Source: Vagococcus xieshaowenii
Lineage (GTDB): Bacteria > Bacillota > Bacilli > Lactobacillales > Vagococcaceae
NCBI RefSeq assembly: GCF_004792515.1
Contig: NZ_CP038865.1
Coordinates: 1,306,001-1,370,000, forward strand
DNA length: 64,000 nt
Direction: 5' to 3'
Position 1 is the stretch's first letter, and every line of letters starts with the position of its first letter. Positions 54,557 to 63,967 of this stretch are shown piece by piece. Position numbers and translations under genes: made by a program. The notes under the pieces are model-generated. The model was not told the DNA's origin, ran no database searches, and was given only the letters and a program-made list of their open reading frames with translations.

Positions 54557-55891
54557 TTAATTATTATTTTGTAATTCATCAATTAATTCATCATTATCTT
54601 CAGAATCCGCCATATTTGTTTGTTCAACCGTGGTTTCATCTTCTTTGGTTTCTTTATTGCTTTCTTTTTTATCTACGACTCCAAGTCCTGCTAATTTTTC
54701 ACTAGCTTCCTTTGAGGTATAGGAATAACTAAAAATCCCTGCTTCCATATCAATCACACCAGGTTCCGTCATTTCTTTAGAAATTTCAGGATAGTAAACA
54801 ATCTTATCGCCTAAGTCTTTTATTGAACCAATCACTTGATTACCGTCTTTCATCCTCAGTACGATACGACTTCTAACTTTTCCTGAAGGATTTAACACAA
54901 CTTCATCTAAGTTATTTTTTATCTTGTCTTCCATGTTTAGATAAATTGTTAACATTCGTTCTAATTGTTTATCATTTGAAAAATTAGTAAACACTGTAAA
55001 AGATTTATTTTGAGAAGTAACTGCTTTATCCAAAATTTTCCCACTCTCAAGAATAGGATAAAACTTTCCTTCAAATTTTGCATAAGCAAGCTCATTATAT
55101 TCTGTTACATTTAATTTAATATTATTGACATTGTAAATACTTTTCTCAACAGATTTAATTCTTGGTAAAGCTTTTTTGATATTATCGATGATTGGTTCAT
55201 TTAAATAAGCATTCCAGAAAAACTCATTCTTTTTTAGCCCCGTCGCAGAAGCAATTTCTTGTTTAGTGACCGAACTATTCCCCACAATTTCTAATGTTTG
55301 TACCTTACTATAAGGGGAAACATAGTATGCTGTTAATAGTAAAACTAGCAAAAACATGCTTAAAATCAGCGACAATCTTTTTAACATTCTACGACGTCTT
55401 TCTTGTCTAATCTTAGGCAGTTTATCTGCAAATGTTTCTTTTTTTAGCATTTCTGATTCATAAGCTATATCGGATTCGTCGGCAACTGTTTCCTTAAGAA
55501 TTTTTTTTAAGTCTAAGACATTATCTTTGGATTCAACAGAAGATAATGTCTCTTCTGTTGAATCCTTGTCTATTGAAATATCCCCTGTGTTGTTTGGATC
55601 TTGAGCTTCACTTTTTTCTGAGTTAGTGGTGCTATTCATCTTTTGTTCTTGCTTCATTTCTATCAGTTCTTCAAGGCTTTTCTTATCAAAACTTAACGGT
55701 TTAGGTTTGGATTCTTCTTCAGGTTTATCCATCCACTTTGGTTCCTCACCATTTTCTTGTAAATACTTCAAGTTCTCTTTTTGCCACGGTGTAAGATTTT
55801 CAAAAAACTCTTTTTCTACTTTTTTCACATCGTTTGAATCATTTAATGTATCAACATTCCCTATCGTCTTTTTCTCTGATTTATCTGTCAT
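54557..55891 (-). CDS. divIB: Cell-division protein DivIB (FtsQ)
   Basis: 444-residue bitopic divisome protein. A long cytoplasmic N-terminus (~1-170, Glu/Lys/Ser-rich), a single span (~178-196), then an outside POTRA domain (~205-275, VQTLEIVGNSSVTKQEIAS) and beta domain, ending in an acidic tail. The N-terminus is longer than in B. subtilis DivIB but typical for enterococci. GGAGG precedes the ATG. Confidence 0.93.
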   Translation of the reverse strand: MTDKSEKKTIGNVDTLNDSNDVKKVEKEFFENLTPWQKENLKYLQENGEEPKWMDKPEEESKPKPLSFDKKSLEELIEMKQEQKMNSTTNSEKSEAQDPNNTGDISIDKDSTEETLSSVESKDNVLDLKKILKETVADESDIAYESEMLKKETFADKLPKIRQERRRRMLKRLSLILSMFLLVLLLTAYYVSPYSKVQTLEIVGNSSVTKQEIASATGLKKNEFFWNAYLNEPIIDNIKKALPRIKSVEKSIYNVNNIKLNVTEYNELAYAKFEGKFYPILESGKILDKAVTSQNKSFTVFTNFSNDKQLERMLTIYLNMEDKIKNNLDEVVLNPSGKVRSRIVLRMKDGNQVIGSIKDLGDKIVYYPEISKEMTEPGVIDMEAGIFSYSYTSKEASEKLAGLGVVDKKESNKETKEDETTVEQTNMADSEDNDELIDELQNNN

Positions 55892-55904
55892 TTATCAGCA
55901 CCTC

Positions 55905-56996
55905 CTACTTTTGTAAGGCTTTTAATAGCTGATATAAATGTGTCGTAGCATCTTGATAGCCAATTTTTTCTGATTCAACTGCCATATTTTTTAATCTTTC
56001 TTCATCTTTCATGATCGCATCAATTGAAGAAACTAATGTTTGACCTGTAAGTTCACTATCCTTCAAAATTTCTGCAGCACCAACTCTAACTAGAGACATA
56101 GCATTTTTTGTTTGATGATCATTGGTAACATTAGGACTTGGAATTAATATCGAAGGTAATCCCATCCCGGTAAATTCAGCAATAGAGGTTGCGCCCGCTC
56201 GACTCACAACTAAATCTATATTAGCTAATACTTGTGTCATATTATCAATATAGGGCACAATTTTTACCATTTTTAATGAAGACAAGTCAATGTGTTCACT
56301 AATTGACTCAAAATAGATGTTACCCGTTGCTACAATTGTCTGATAATCTTTTTTTTCTAACTCATTGACGGCTTCTTCTACAGCATTCATCATCGTTTTG
56401 GCACCTCGACTGCCTCCAAATAATAAAACAGTCTTTTTATTGGAGTCTAATTGGTAAGTATCCGTCAAATAATTATCAGGTTTCAAACCTGCAACTTCTT
56501 GCGCACGAGGATTACCTGTTAATTCAACTTTTTCTTTTGGAAAATATTCTATGGCATCTTCAAAACATACGGCAACTTTATCAACATATCGTGATAAAAA
56601 TTTATTTGCCACTCCTGGCACACTATTTTGTTCATGAATTAGTGTTGGAATACCTAATTTATGTGCAGCATAGACAACAGGTGCGCATACATAACCACCC
56701 GTTCCTACTACGACATCAGGTTGAAATTCCTTTATAATGCGTTTACTATCTTTGATACTCTTAAGAAACTTTTTGATTGTGGTCACATTTTCAAACGTTA
56801 ACTTCCTTCTAAATCCCTGAATATCAACGGATGCAAATGGTAAATACTCATTTTTTACTATTGTACTTTCAAGTCCACCTTGAGTCCCAACATACATAAA
56901 GGTTGAATCAGGTTCTACTTCTTTTACATATTTAACTAAAGAAAGAGCCGGATAGACATGTCCACCCGTCCCTCCACCAGAAACTAATAATCTCAT
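55905..56996 (-). CDS. murG: UDP-GlcNAc--lipid I transferase MurG
   Basis: 363-residue peripheral glycosyltransferase that makes lipid II. GGGTGGHVYPALS (~7-19), a second GGSRGAKTMMNAV and the UDP-GlcNAc site VVSRAGATSIAEFTGMGLPS. The start shares one base with the murD stop (TAATG). Part of the mraZ-divIB unit. Confidence 0.96.
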   Translation of the reverse strand: MRLLVSGGGTGGHVYPALSLVKYVKEVEPDSTFMYVGTQGGLESTIVKNEYLPFASVDIQGFRRKLTFENVTTIKKFLKSIKDSKRIIKEFQPDVVVGTGGYVCAPVVYAAHKLGIPTLIHEQNSVPGVANKFLSRYVDKVAVCFEDAIEYFPKEKVELTGNPRAQEVAGLKPDNYLTDTYQLDSNKKTVLLFGGSRGAKTMMNAVEEAVNELEKKDYQTIVATGNIYFESISEHIDLSSLKMVKIVPYIDNMTQVLANIDLVVSRAGATSIAEFTGMGLPSILIPSPNVTNDHQTKNAMSLVRVGAAEILKDSELTGQTLVSSIDAIMKDEERLKNMAVESEKIGYQDATTHLYQLLKALQK

Positions 56997-58378
56997 TAAT
57001 TATTCCACTCTTCTTCTATATTTTTAATTGCTTGTTTGAATTGATCGCCACGGATTTCAAAATTTTTGAATTGGTCCCAACTAGCACATGCGGGAGAAAA
57101 TAATAAAATATCTCCTTCATCAGAATATTCAAATGCATGTCTTACGGCTTCATCTAAATGATCATTGATGGAAATGTGAACAATCTCAACAGACTTAGCT
57201 GATATTGCAAGCTTATCTTTTGTTTCTCCGTATAACGAAATAGCTTTCACATTCTCTAAAGATGACTCTAGCTCAACAAAATCATTACCACGGTCTAATC
57301 CACCTGCGATAAGAATAACTTTATCTTTCTTGTCCTTAAACGCACTTAAAGCGGTTTGTGTTGCAAGAATATTTGTTGCTTTTGAATCATTGTATACTTT
57401 ACGTCCTAATACATTACCAACAAATTCCATTCTATGAGAAACACCACCAAAGGTAGATAATGCCGTAATAATTTCTTCATTAGAAATGTTGTATAATTTT
57501 GCCACACTAATGGCTGCTAAAGCATTTTCAACATTATGCTCACCAGGTACGCCTATTTGATGAGTTAACATAATAAATTCCTCTTTGAAGAAAATCTTGT
57601 CATTTTCAACATAAGCACCTTCAGCATACTTCTCTTTGGTAGAGAATGGAATGACTGTTGCATTTGTTCTTTGTCCCAATAATCGTAATTCTTCCTGATT
57701 ATAATTCAAAATCAAATAATCTGATTCTGTCATATTTTTTTGGATTTCCCATTTTGCTTTAACATATTCTTCTCGATTACCATGATAATCTAAATGAGCT
57801 TCAAAAATATTTACAATTACCGCAACTTTAGGCTTAAACGTTTCAATCCCCATTAATTGGAAACTTGACAATTCTGTTACCATCACATTATCTTTTGATA
57901 CTTCTTGAGCTACTTGTGAAGCAACTTGACCGATATTTCCTGCAACAAATGCAAATGGCGTTTGTTTATCAGCATTTAATAAGTTGTTAATCATGGTTGT
58001 CGTGGTTGTTTTACCGTTTGTTCCGGTAATTCCAATAATAGGTGCTTCAGAAATTTCATAGGCTAATTCTACTTCTGTAATCACTGGAATTTGTTTTTCC
58101 AAAGCTACTTGAATCATAGGATTAGTATAAGGAATTCCAGGATTTTTTACTAACAATTCGAATTCTTCATCTAACAGCTCAATAGGATGACTACCAGCAA
58201 TTACCTTAATACCCAACTCTAAAAGTTCTTGTGCTTCTATATTTTCTTCTAATGGCTTTCCATCATTAACGGTGACAATTGCCCCTAATTGATGGAGTAG
58301 TCTAGCCGCTGTTGTCCCACTTTTTGCTAAACCTAACACCAGTACTTTTTTATTTTGATAATTGCTAATAACTTTCAT
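56996..58378 (-). CDS. murD: UDP-MurNAc-L-Ala--D-Glu ligase
   Basis: 460-residue Mur ligase adding D-Glu. LGLAKSGTTAARLLHQLGA at the start, ATP motif GITGTNGKTTTTTMINN (~112) and KATNILATQTAL. ATG at 58378 follows AGGAG by nine bases; a TTG three codons earlier adjoins the ribosome site. Overlaps murG by one base. Confidence 0.96.
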   Translation of the reverse strand: MKVISNYQNKKVLVLGLAKSGTTAARLLHQLGAIVTVNDGKPLEENIEAQELLELGIKVIAGSHPIELLDEEFELLVKNPGIPYTNPMIQVALEKQIPVITEVELAYEISEAPIIGITGTNGKTTTTTMINNLLNADKQTPFAFVAGNIGQVASQVAQEVSKDNVMVTELSSFQLMGIETFKPKVAVIVNIFEAHLDYHGNREEYVKAKWEIQKNMTESDYLILNYNQEELRLLGQRTNATVIPFSTKEKYAEGAYVENDKIFFKEEFIMLTHQIGVPGEHNVENALAAISVAKLYNISNEEIITALSTFGGVSHRMEFVGNVLGRKVYNDSKATNILATQTALSAFKDKKDKVILIAGGLDRGNDFVELESSLENVKAISLYGETKDKLAISAKSVEIVHISINDHLDEAVRHAFEYSDEGDILLFSPACASWDQFKNFEIRGDQFKQAIKNIEEEWNN

Positions 58379-58390
58379 CCTACTCAACTC

Positions 58391-59362
58391 CTAATAAAGA
58401 ATAAATAACGTGATGACTGACATCACTAATCCGACACACCAAAATACAATATTCACTTTCCATTCAGACCATCCTAGCATTTCAAAATGATGATGAATAG
58501 GCGCCATCTTAAATAAACGTTTACCCGTCAATTTGAATGAAGCAACTTGCAACATGACACTAAGTGTTTCAATTACATAAACAAGACCGATTAATAATAA
58601 CGTCCATTCTTGATGTAACATAATTGAGATACCCGCTAGTAAACCGCCTAAAGCTAACGAACCGACATCACCCATGAAGATTTTTGCAGGTTTTTTATTA
58701 TACATAAAGAAGCCTAGTAAACCACCAATTATGGTTAAACAAATCACAAGGACATCGAATTGCTCTTGTTTCCAAGCAATTAATCCGTATGTTGCAAAAG
58801 AAATCGTTCCTAATCCAGCAACCAAACCATCTAAACCATCTGTTAAGTTAACCGCATTTGAAAAACCAACTAGCCAAAAGATGATGAAGATACTGTAAAT
58901 TACTACACCTAAAGGTAATTCTCCAATAATAGGTAAATCTAAAGAATGCGCACCTCCTAATTTAGCATAGCTAATACTAAAAATGATGCCTCCAATAATC
59001 TGAGTAATTAACTTTTGGATAGAGTTTAATCCCATGTTACGTTTCTTAAATATTTTAATGAAGTCATCTAAAAAACCAACAATTCCATATAATACTAAGA
59101 TGAAAAGTAAACTCAACAATGTGGTGGTGATAATATTTTCCACAAAAAGAGCTGATACAAATGACGTAATCACTGTTGCAATTAAGAAAACAACGCCACC
59201 CATTGTAGGCGTTCCTGCCTTACTATTGTGCCACTTAGGTCCTTCTTCTCTAATTTGTTGTCCATGTTTTTTCAGTTGGAAATATCCAATGAAAAACGGC
59301 ATGATAGTTACCGTAATCGCAAAGCTAATAGCGATTGGTAAAAAAATTTTTGTCCATTCCAT
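58391..59362 (-). CDS. mraY: Phospho-MurNAc-pentapeptide translocase MraY
   Basis: 323-residue, ~10-span enzyme that makes lipid I. GTPTMGGVVFL (~50), LDDFIKIFKKRNMGLNSIQK (~97) and NLTDGLDGLVAGL (~172), MFMGDVGSLALG and HHHFE are typical. GAGGG precedes the ATG. Lies 12 bp before murD in the operon. Confidence 0.97.
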   Translation of the reverse strand: MEWTKIFLPIAISFAITVTIMPFFIGYFQLKKHGQQIREEGPKWHNSKAGTPTMGGVVFLIATVITSFVSALFVENIITTTLLSLLFILVLYGIVGFLDDFIKIFKKRNMGLNSIQKLITQIIGGIIFSISYAKLGGAHSLDLPIIGELPLGVVIYSIFIIFWLVGFSNAVNLTDGLDGLVAGLGTISFATYGLIAWKQEQFDVLVICLTIIGGLLGFFMYNKKPAKIFMGDVGSLALGGLLAGISIMLHQEWTLLLIGLVYVIETLSVMLQVASFKLTGKRLFKMAPIHHHFEMLGWSEWKVNIVFWCVGLVMSVITLFILY

Positions 59363-59395
59363 ACTTAACCCTCAATTCTATTTTACCAATAAATT

Positions 59396-61225
59396 TTATT
59401 TTAATTTTCTATCTAATGCTTCTTTTAATACTTTGTTTGAAACCGAAGAAATAATTGTCGAAGCCTGTTCCCCGTCCCCTTTGGTTGTTACAAACATGAT
59501 ATATTCTGGATTTTCTGTTGGTGCAATTTGAACAGCAGAGTTAATATAAATTTTTTCAAAATATTTACCTGTACTGTTATCAAATACTTGGGCTGTTCCG
59601 GTTTTTGCTGATACACGGTAACCATCTATTCCATAAGAAGTTCCTGTACCATATGTTTGATCTTCAACCACAGATGTCATCATATCTAATGTTTTCTTAG
59701 CAGTTTCAGCACTGATTGGTTTACCAACTTCTTTCACTGGCATTTCTTTTATCTCACCATTGCTGTCGACTACTTTACTAATATAATTAGGTTTTAACAT
59801 CGTACCATTATTTGCAATAGCCGTGTATGCTTGAATCATTTGGAAAGGTGTAACTGAAATACCTTGACCATAAGATGTAATCGCAGAATCTACACTATTA
59901 GACATATCTGGAAGATAGCCTGGTACTTCATTTAATAAATTAGTACCTGTTAATTTATTGAAACCAAATTTATCTAATGATTCTACCCATTTGTCCTTCA
60001 TTTGTGTTTCTAAATTAACCATTGCCACATTACTAGAAAAGGCAAACGCTTGACGATAGGTAATCGTCCCTTCTCCTTCTTTATTCCAGTCATATATTTT
60101 AGTCCCATCTTCGAATTCATAAACACCTGTTTTAACATAAGCATTAGGATCCAATATACCATTTTCAAAAGCGGTCGCAACTGTAAAAACTTTCATTGTT
60201 GATCCTGGTTCATATTGTCGTTGAATTAACAAGTTTGACCAAATATCTGTTTCATCATCTTGCTTTTCTAAACCTTCTTTTGTTTCTGGATTAAATGTAG
60301 GACGCTGTGAAGCTGCTACGATGTTGCCTGTTTTTGCTTCAACTAACATAGCCGTCATATCATCTTGATCAGGAAATTTTTTTAGAACTTCAGTCATTGA
60401 ATCTTCCAACAGTACTTGCAAATTCAAATCTAATGTTGTATAAATATCTTTACCGTCTACAGCTTTTTTCTCAACTTCTACAGATCCTGCAATTTTGCGT
60501 TGAGCACTATCTTTTAAATACGTCTCTTTACCATTCTTACCAGAAAGAGTTTCATTTTCAGCTTTTTCAATTCCCATTTGCCCTGTCATACTATCTTCAC
60601 CATCATTTTGTGCATAACCAATTAAATGAGAAGCAAAAATACCATTAGGATAAACTCTTGCTTGTTGCTCAGTAAAATATATCCCTTTAATGCCATCAGC
60701 ATCTAAAGATTCTTCTATCTTGTTTTTTGTTTCAAGGGTTAAATTTTTCCCACCATTACCAAATTCTACTTGTTTTAAGTCTTGATTCAGTTGATCTAAA
60801 ACATATTCTTTCTCTAAATCTGTGTTTTTTGCAATAACTTCTGCTACTTTTTCTTTGTTTTTATCTTCTACGTATAATTTTTCTCTTGAACCATTTTTAC
60901 CATTCGTTGCGATGCCTAAGTAAGTGTTATCTAGTACAGCATACAACGAATAGGAAGTAGCGTCTGCGGCAATGATATTACCATTTCGATCATAAATGGT
61001 ACCTCTTTTAGCCTTAATTACGCTACTTCCTTGATACAATTCTTGAGTTTTATCACTTAAAGAAGTATTACCGACTCTGCCAATTAGTACTACATAAGAA
61101 AATCTAGCAATAAATAGCAAAAAAACGCCAATTGTTACAAAAAACAAAAAAATAGAGAATTTTTTTCGATTAACAATAGGATTTAATCCTTTTCTTTGAA
61201 TAAAATTCTGCCATTTTTCCCACAT
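59396..61225 (-). CDS. ftsI: Septal penicillin-binding protein (FtsI/PBP2x type)
   Basis: 609-residue class B transpeptidase of septal wall synthesis. N-terminal span (~25-45), dimerisation region, then the active-site motifs STMK (~338), SSN (~395) and KTGT (~555). It ends shortly after the transpeptidase, with no PASTA modules seen, unlike some relatives. Start overlaps the ftsL stop by one base; the AAGGA site is rather far (13 bases). Confidence 0.94.
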   Translation of the reverse strand: MWEKWQNFIQRKGLNPIVNRKKFSIFLFFVTIGVFLLFIARFSYVVLIGRVGNTSLSDKTQELYQGSSVIKAKRGTIYDRNGNIIAADATSYSLYAVLDNTYLGIATNGKNGSREKLYVEDKNKEKVAEVIAKNTDLEKEYVLDQLNQDLKQVEFGNGGKNLTLETKNKIEESLDADGIKGIYFTEQQARVYPNGIFASHLIGYAQNDGEDSMTGQMGIEKAENETLSGKNGKETYLKDSAQRKIAGSVEVEKKAVDGKDIYTTLDLNLQVLLEDSMTEVLKKFPDQDDMTAMLVEAKTGNIVAASQRPTFNPETKEGLEKQDDETDIWSNLLIQRQYEPGSTMKVFTVATAFENGILDPNAYVKTGVYEFEDGTKIYDWNKEGEGTITYRQAFAFSSNVAMVNLETQMKDKWVESLDKFGFNKLTGTNLLNEVPGYLPDMSNSVDSAITSYGQGISVTPFQMIQAYTAIANNGTMLKPNYISKVVDSNGEIKEMPVKEVGKPISAETAKKTLDMMTSVVEDQTYGTGTSYGIDGYRVSAKTGTAQVFDNSTGKYFEKIYINSAVQIAPTENPEYIMFVTTKGDGEQASTIISSVSNKVLKEALDRKLK

Positions 61226-61614
61226 TAGTCTGTCACATTCCTTATATTATCTTCATGTTTAGTTAATCCAGCTTGTTTTGCTATTTCATTTAGCTTGTCC
61301 ACTCTAGACAACTCAGTTTTTTCTTGTTCCAATTCAGTCACTGATTGTTTAATTCCACTATTTTTCGATTCAATTGATGAAATTTCATTTTCATATTGAG
61401 AAACTCGATTTGAGATTTGAACAGTAAGTGCAGAAAGGATTACAAAAAAAACAATTAAAGTCGCAACTAATAATTTTTCAATTTTAGTAATACGCTCTAG
61501 CCTAGAAATGGGTTGACTAAAGTCAACATTTTCTGTTGATGTTTCTATAACAGATAACTCAACAGGTTCATTAACAGCTTGTTCAATTACATCAAAACTT
61601 CTTTGCTCAGCCAT
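61225..61614 (-). CDS. ftsL: Cell-division protein FtsL
   Basis: 129-residue bitopic protein: cytoplasmic N-terminus (~1-48), span (~50-70, LLVATLIVFFVILSALTVQI) and outside leucine-zipper coiled coil (~75-115). GGAGAG precedes the ATG. It sits between rsmH and ftsI, where ftsL is always found, and is translationally coupled with ftsI. Confidence 0.92.
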   Translation of the reverse strand: MAEQRSFDVIEQAVNEPVELSVIETSTENVDFSQPISRLERITKIEKLLVATLIVFFVILSALTVQISNRVSQYENEISSIESKNSGIKQSVTELEQEKTELSRVDKLNEIAKQAGLTKHEDNIRNVTD

Positions 61615-61629
61615 TATTTCTGCTCTCCT

Positions 61630-62586
61630 TTACTTACTATTCTGCTTTTGTGCAACACGTAATTTGGCACTACGCGCACGATTATTAGCTTGTAATTCTT
61701 CATCACTTGGTAAAATCGGCTTTCTATTCACCAATTTAAGTTTAGGTTGGTATTCATCCGGTATCATCGGTAAACCATGTGGTACATCTTTTGGTTGACT
61801 ATATTCTTTAAAAATATTTTTCACCAAACGATCCTCAAGTGAATGGAAGGTAATAACGCCTACCCTACCACCTATTTTCAACAAATCGATAGCTTGTTCT
61901 AAAGATTCTTCAACTACAGCAAGTTCATCATTAACTTCAATACGAATCGCTTGGAAAATTCTCTTTGCAGGATGCCCACCTTTTCTTCTAGCAGGTGCAG
62001 GTATCCCTTCTTTTATAATTTCAACTAATTCTCCTGTCGTTTCAATTGGTTGTTCCATACGTTTTTTTTCAATCAAACGAGCAATTTGTTTAGAAAATTT
62101 TTCTTCCCCGTATCTGTAGAAAATTTTAACTAATTGCTCATATGTATATGTATTCACCAAATCTTTTGCTGTAAAATCGGCGTGTTGATCCATACGCATA
62201 TCTAGCTGGGCATCATTATGATAACTGAAGCCTCTTTCAATTTCATCTAATTGAGGGGAAGAAACACCTAAATCATAAATTAGACCATCGACTTGAGTAA
62301 TACCCAAATTCGTTAGTTCTTCCTTTAAATAACGAAAGTTACTTTTAATAAAAGTGACTTGCCCTTTATCTATATATTGTTTTAATTTTTCTTTTGCGTG
62401 GTCTATCGCCGTTTGATCTTGATCAAATGCATACAAATGTCCTTTATCAGACAATTTAGATAATAACAATTCACTATGTCCTGCACCACCTAATGTACAG
62501 TCTACATAAATCCCATCCGGATCAGTAATTGTATTATCTACCGTTTCATTTAACAATACGGTGATATGGTTAAATTCTTTTACCAT
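61630..62586 (-). CDS. rsmH: 16S rRNA m4C1402 methyltransferase RsmH
   Basis: 318-residue methyltransferase (MraW). [20 protein letters not shown], then the SAM motif [14 protein letters not shown] (~29-42) and [13 protein letters not shown] (~250). It dimethylates (with RsmI) C1402 of 16S rRNA. GAGAGGA before the ATG. Between mraZ and ftsL as usual. Confidence 0.96.
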   Translation of the reverse strand: MVKEFNHITVLLNETVDNTITDPDGIYVDCTLGGAGHSELLLSKLSDKGHLYAFDQDQTAIDHAKEKLKQYIDKGQVTFIKSNFRYLKEELTNLGITQVDGLIYDLGVSSPQLDEIERGFSYHNDAQLDMRMDQHADFTAKDLVNTYTYEQLVKIFYRYGEEKFSKQIARLIEKKRMEQPIETTGELVEIIKEGIPAPARRKGGHPAKRIFQAIRIEVNDELAVVEESLEQAIDLLKIGGRVGVITFHSLEDRLVKNIFKEYSQPKDVPHGLPMIPDEYQPKLKLVNRKPILPSDEELQANNRARSAKLRVAQKQNSK

Positions 62587-62607
62587 ATTTTATCCTCTCT
62601 AAATTAA

Positions 62608-63039
62608 CTAAAATCCAAAATCAATCATTGATTCAGCTAAATCATCATATTGATTCTCAGCTTCATCAGAATAATCTTGCCATTTTTGTTCACTCCAAAT
62701 TTCAATACGATCAGATACGCCAATAATCACGCATCCTTTTTCAATCATCGCATGTTCTCTCAATGAAGATGGAATATTAATTCTACCTTGTTTATCTAAT
62801 TCACATTCTGTTGCAGCAGAGTAAAAAAAACGTACAAAAGTTCTCGCGTCTTTTTTTGAAATAGGCAATTCTTTTAACTTTGTTTCAAGTTCTTGCCATT
62901 CTTGCATAGGGTAGCCAAACAAACATCCATCTAAACCACGTGTCAAAACAAATTTATCGCCTAAATCATCACGAAATTTTGCTGGCATGATTAAACGACC
63001 TTTTGAATCGATGTTATGCCGATGTTCGCCCATAAACAT
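62608..63039 (-). CDS. mraZ: Transcriptional regulator MraZ
   Basis: 143-residue DNA-binding protein with two SpoVT/AbrB-like halves: [19 protein letters not shown] and [18 protein letters not shown]. It represses the dcw operon by binding repeats near its promoter. ATG at 63039 follows GGGGGAG; a longer frame from 63090 would start inside the repeat region. First gene of the division cluster. Confidence 0.95.
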   Translation of the reverse strand: MFMGEHRHNIDSKGRLIMPAKFRDDLGDKFVLTRGLDGCLFGYPMQEWQELETKLKELPISKKDARTFVRFFYSAATECELDKQGRINIPSSLREHAMIEKGCVIIGVSDRIEIWSEQKWQDYSDEAENQYDDLAESMIDFGF

Positions 63040-63055
63040 GATAGACTCCCCCTCC

Positions 63056-63100
63056 CCACTGTATAAGAATAGTCTACCACATTCCCCCACTTTCTACCAC
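63056..63100 (-). promoter_or_regulatory. Predicted MraZ-binding repeats upstream of mraZ
   Basis: On the minus strand GTGG boxes at 63097-63100, 63087-63090 and 63077-63080 repeat every 10 bp (GTGGTAGAAA, GTGGGGGAAT, GTGGTAGACT), with a fourth at 63056-63059. Evenly spaced GTGG repeats before mraZ are the known MraZ recognition pattern; three direct repeats on one helix face fit an autoregulatory site. Confidence 0.7.
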
Positions 63101-63131
63101 CTGATTAACAAAGTTTTATAAATTTAGTGAA

Positions 63132-63509
63132 CTAAAAACCGTTTATTAGTCTAATTAAACCGTATACAATTAAAAAGGAATAGACCAATAAACTAATAAG
63201 GAATGTAAATCGCCAAAACATTTTAAAATAAAATTTATAATGTATATCACCATAAAAATAGGCGTGCATAACTGCGATAACAATCCCGATAATACACACA
63301 ATCATAAACATGTAGGGCGTGATCGAAATAGAGAATATTTCATCAGATAAATAATGTAAACCAATAAATAATAATGGTGTTGCAATATCTGACGTTCTAA
63401 GTTGATATCTTTGTAATAAAGACCATCTTTTTACAATAAAATGGCTGGCAGACATCATAATAAACGGATAAAAAATCCAAAAAAACAACATAGGAGTCAT
63501 TGTGTTCAT
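63132..63509 (-). CDS. DUF3397 membrane protein
   Basis: 125-residue membrane protein with about four spans (MTPMLFFWIFYPFIMMSASH at the N-terminus). DUF3397 genes commonly sit just before mraZ in Lactobacillales, as here (93 bp). AGAAGGAT precedes the ATG at 63509. Function unknown; likely membrane-linked with division genes by context only. Confidence 0.85.
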   Translation of the reverse strand: MNTMTPMLFFWIFYPFIMMSASHFIVKRWSLLQRYQLRTSDIATPLLFIGLHYLSDEIFSISITPYMFMIVCIIGIVIAVMHAYFYGDIHYKFYFKMFWRFTFLISLLVYSFLIVYGLIRLINGF

Positions 63510-63608
63510 TTTAAAGATCCTTCTTTCTATAGTTATATTTATCTTACACTAATAGCATTACAAATCTATTTCAAAATCATTGTAAATAGTTTATATTTTT
63601 AAAAAGAC

Positions 63609-63637
63609 TTGATTCTACCTTTATATTTGGCTAATAT
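63609..63637 (+). promoter_or_regulatory. Promoter of the small DUF4044 gene
   Basis: -35 TTGATT (63609-63614), -10 TAATAT (63632-63637), 17-base spacer, 32 bp before the ATG. Confidence 0.65.
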
Positions 63638-63668
63638 TAAGATAGAAATTATAAGGAAGTGCTCATTA

Positions 63669-63779
63669 ATGAAAAAATCAAAATTCGATACAATAAAAAA
63701 AGTAGTTATTTGGTTAATGCTGATTGCTACGATAGGTTCTGCTGTCATTTCAGTAATTATTGCCGCAATGAATATGTAA
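63669..63779 (+). CDS. DUF4044-type 36-aa membrane peptide
   Basis: Too short for normal ORF calling. ATG at 63669 with AAGGAAGTG upstream gives MKKSKFDTIKKVVIWLMLIA..., basic N-terminus and one span (~12-33), ending AAMNM. DUF4044 peptides of this shape occur near division genes in Lactobacillales. It has its own promoter and terminator, which strongly supports a real gene. Role unknown. Confidence 0.82.
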   Translation: MKKSKFDTIKKVVIWLMLIATIGSAVISVIIAAMNM

Positions 63780-63781
63780 TA

Positions 63782-63817
63782 ACAAAAACAGTTGATTATC
63801 TATTCAACTGTTTTTGT
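63782..63817 (+). terminator. Terminator after the DUF4044 gene
   Basis: ACAAAAACAGTTGA and TCAACTGTTTTTGT arms with an 8-base loop, right after the stop. Confidence 0.88.
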
Positions 63818-63822
63818 GTATA

Positions 63823-63862
63823 AAAAATGAGCTAGAAGACTCAGTCCTCTAGCTCATTTTTA
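63823..63862 (-). terminator. Terminator of the rRNA/tRNA operon
   Basis: AAAATGAGCTAGA / TCTAGCTCATTTT-type arms with a T run on the minus strand, 30 bp past the tRNA-Asn end. Confidence 0.82.
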
Positions 63863-63891
63863 TTAGCTACTAATAAAGTATTATTGATTAC

Positions 63892-63964
63892 TCCGGCAGT
63901 AGGACTCGAACCTACGACATCATGATTAACAGTCATGCGCTACTACCAACTGAGCTATGCCGGA
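63892..63964 (-). tRNA. tRNA-Asn (anticodon GTT)
   Basis: 73-base tRNA on the minus strand: acceptor TCCGGCA pairs with TGCCGGA, the D-arm GCTCAGTTGG, anticodon loop CTGTTAA with GTT, and T-arm GGTTCGAGTCC are all present. No CCA is encoded. Follows a 5S rRNA, as is common at rRNA operon ends. Confidence 0.95.
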
Positions 63965-63967
63965 TTA

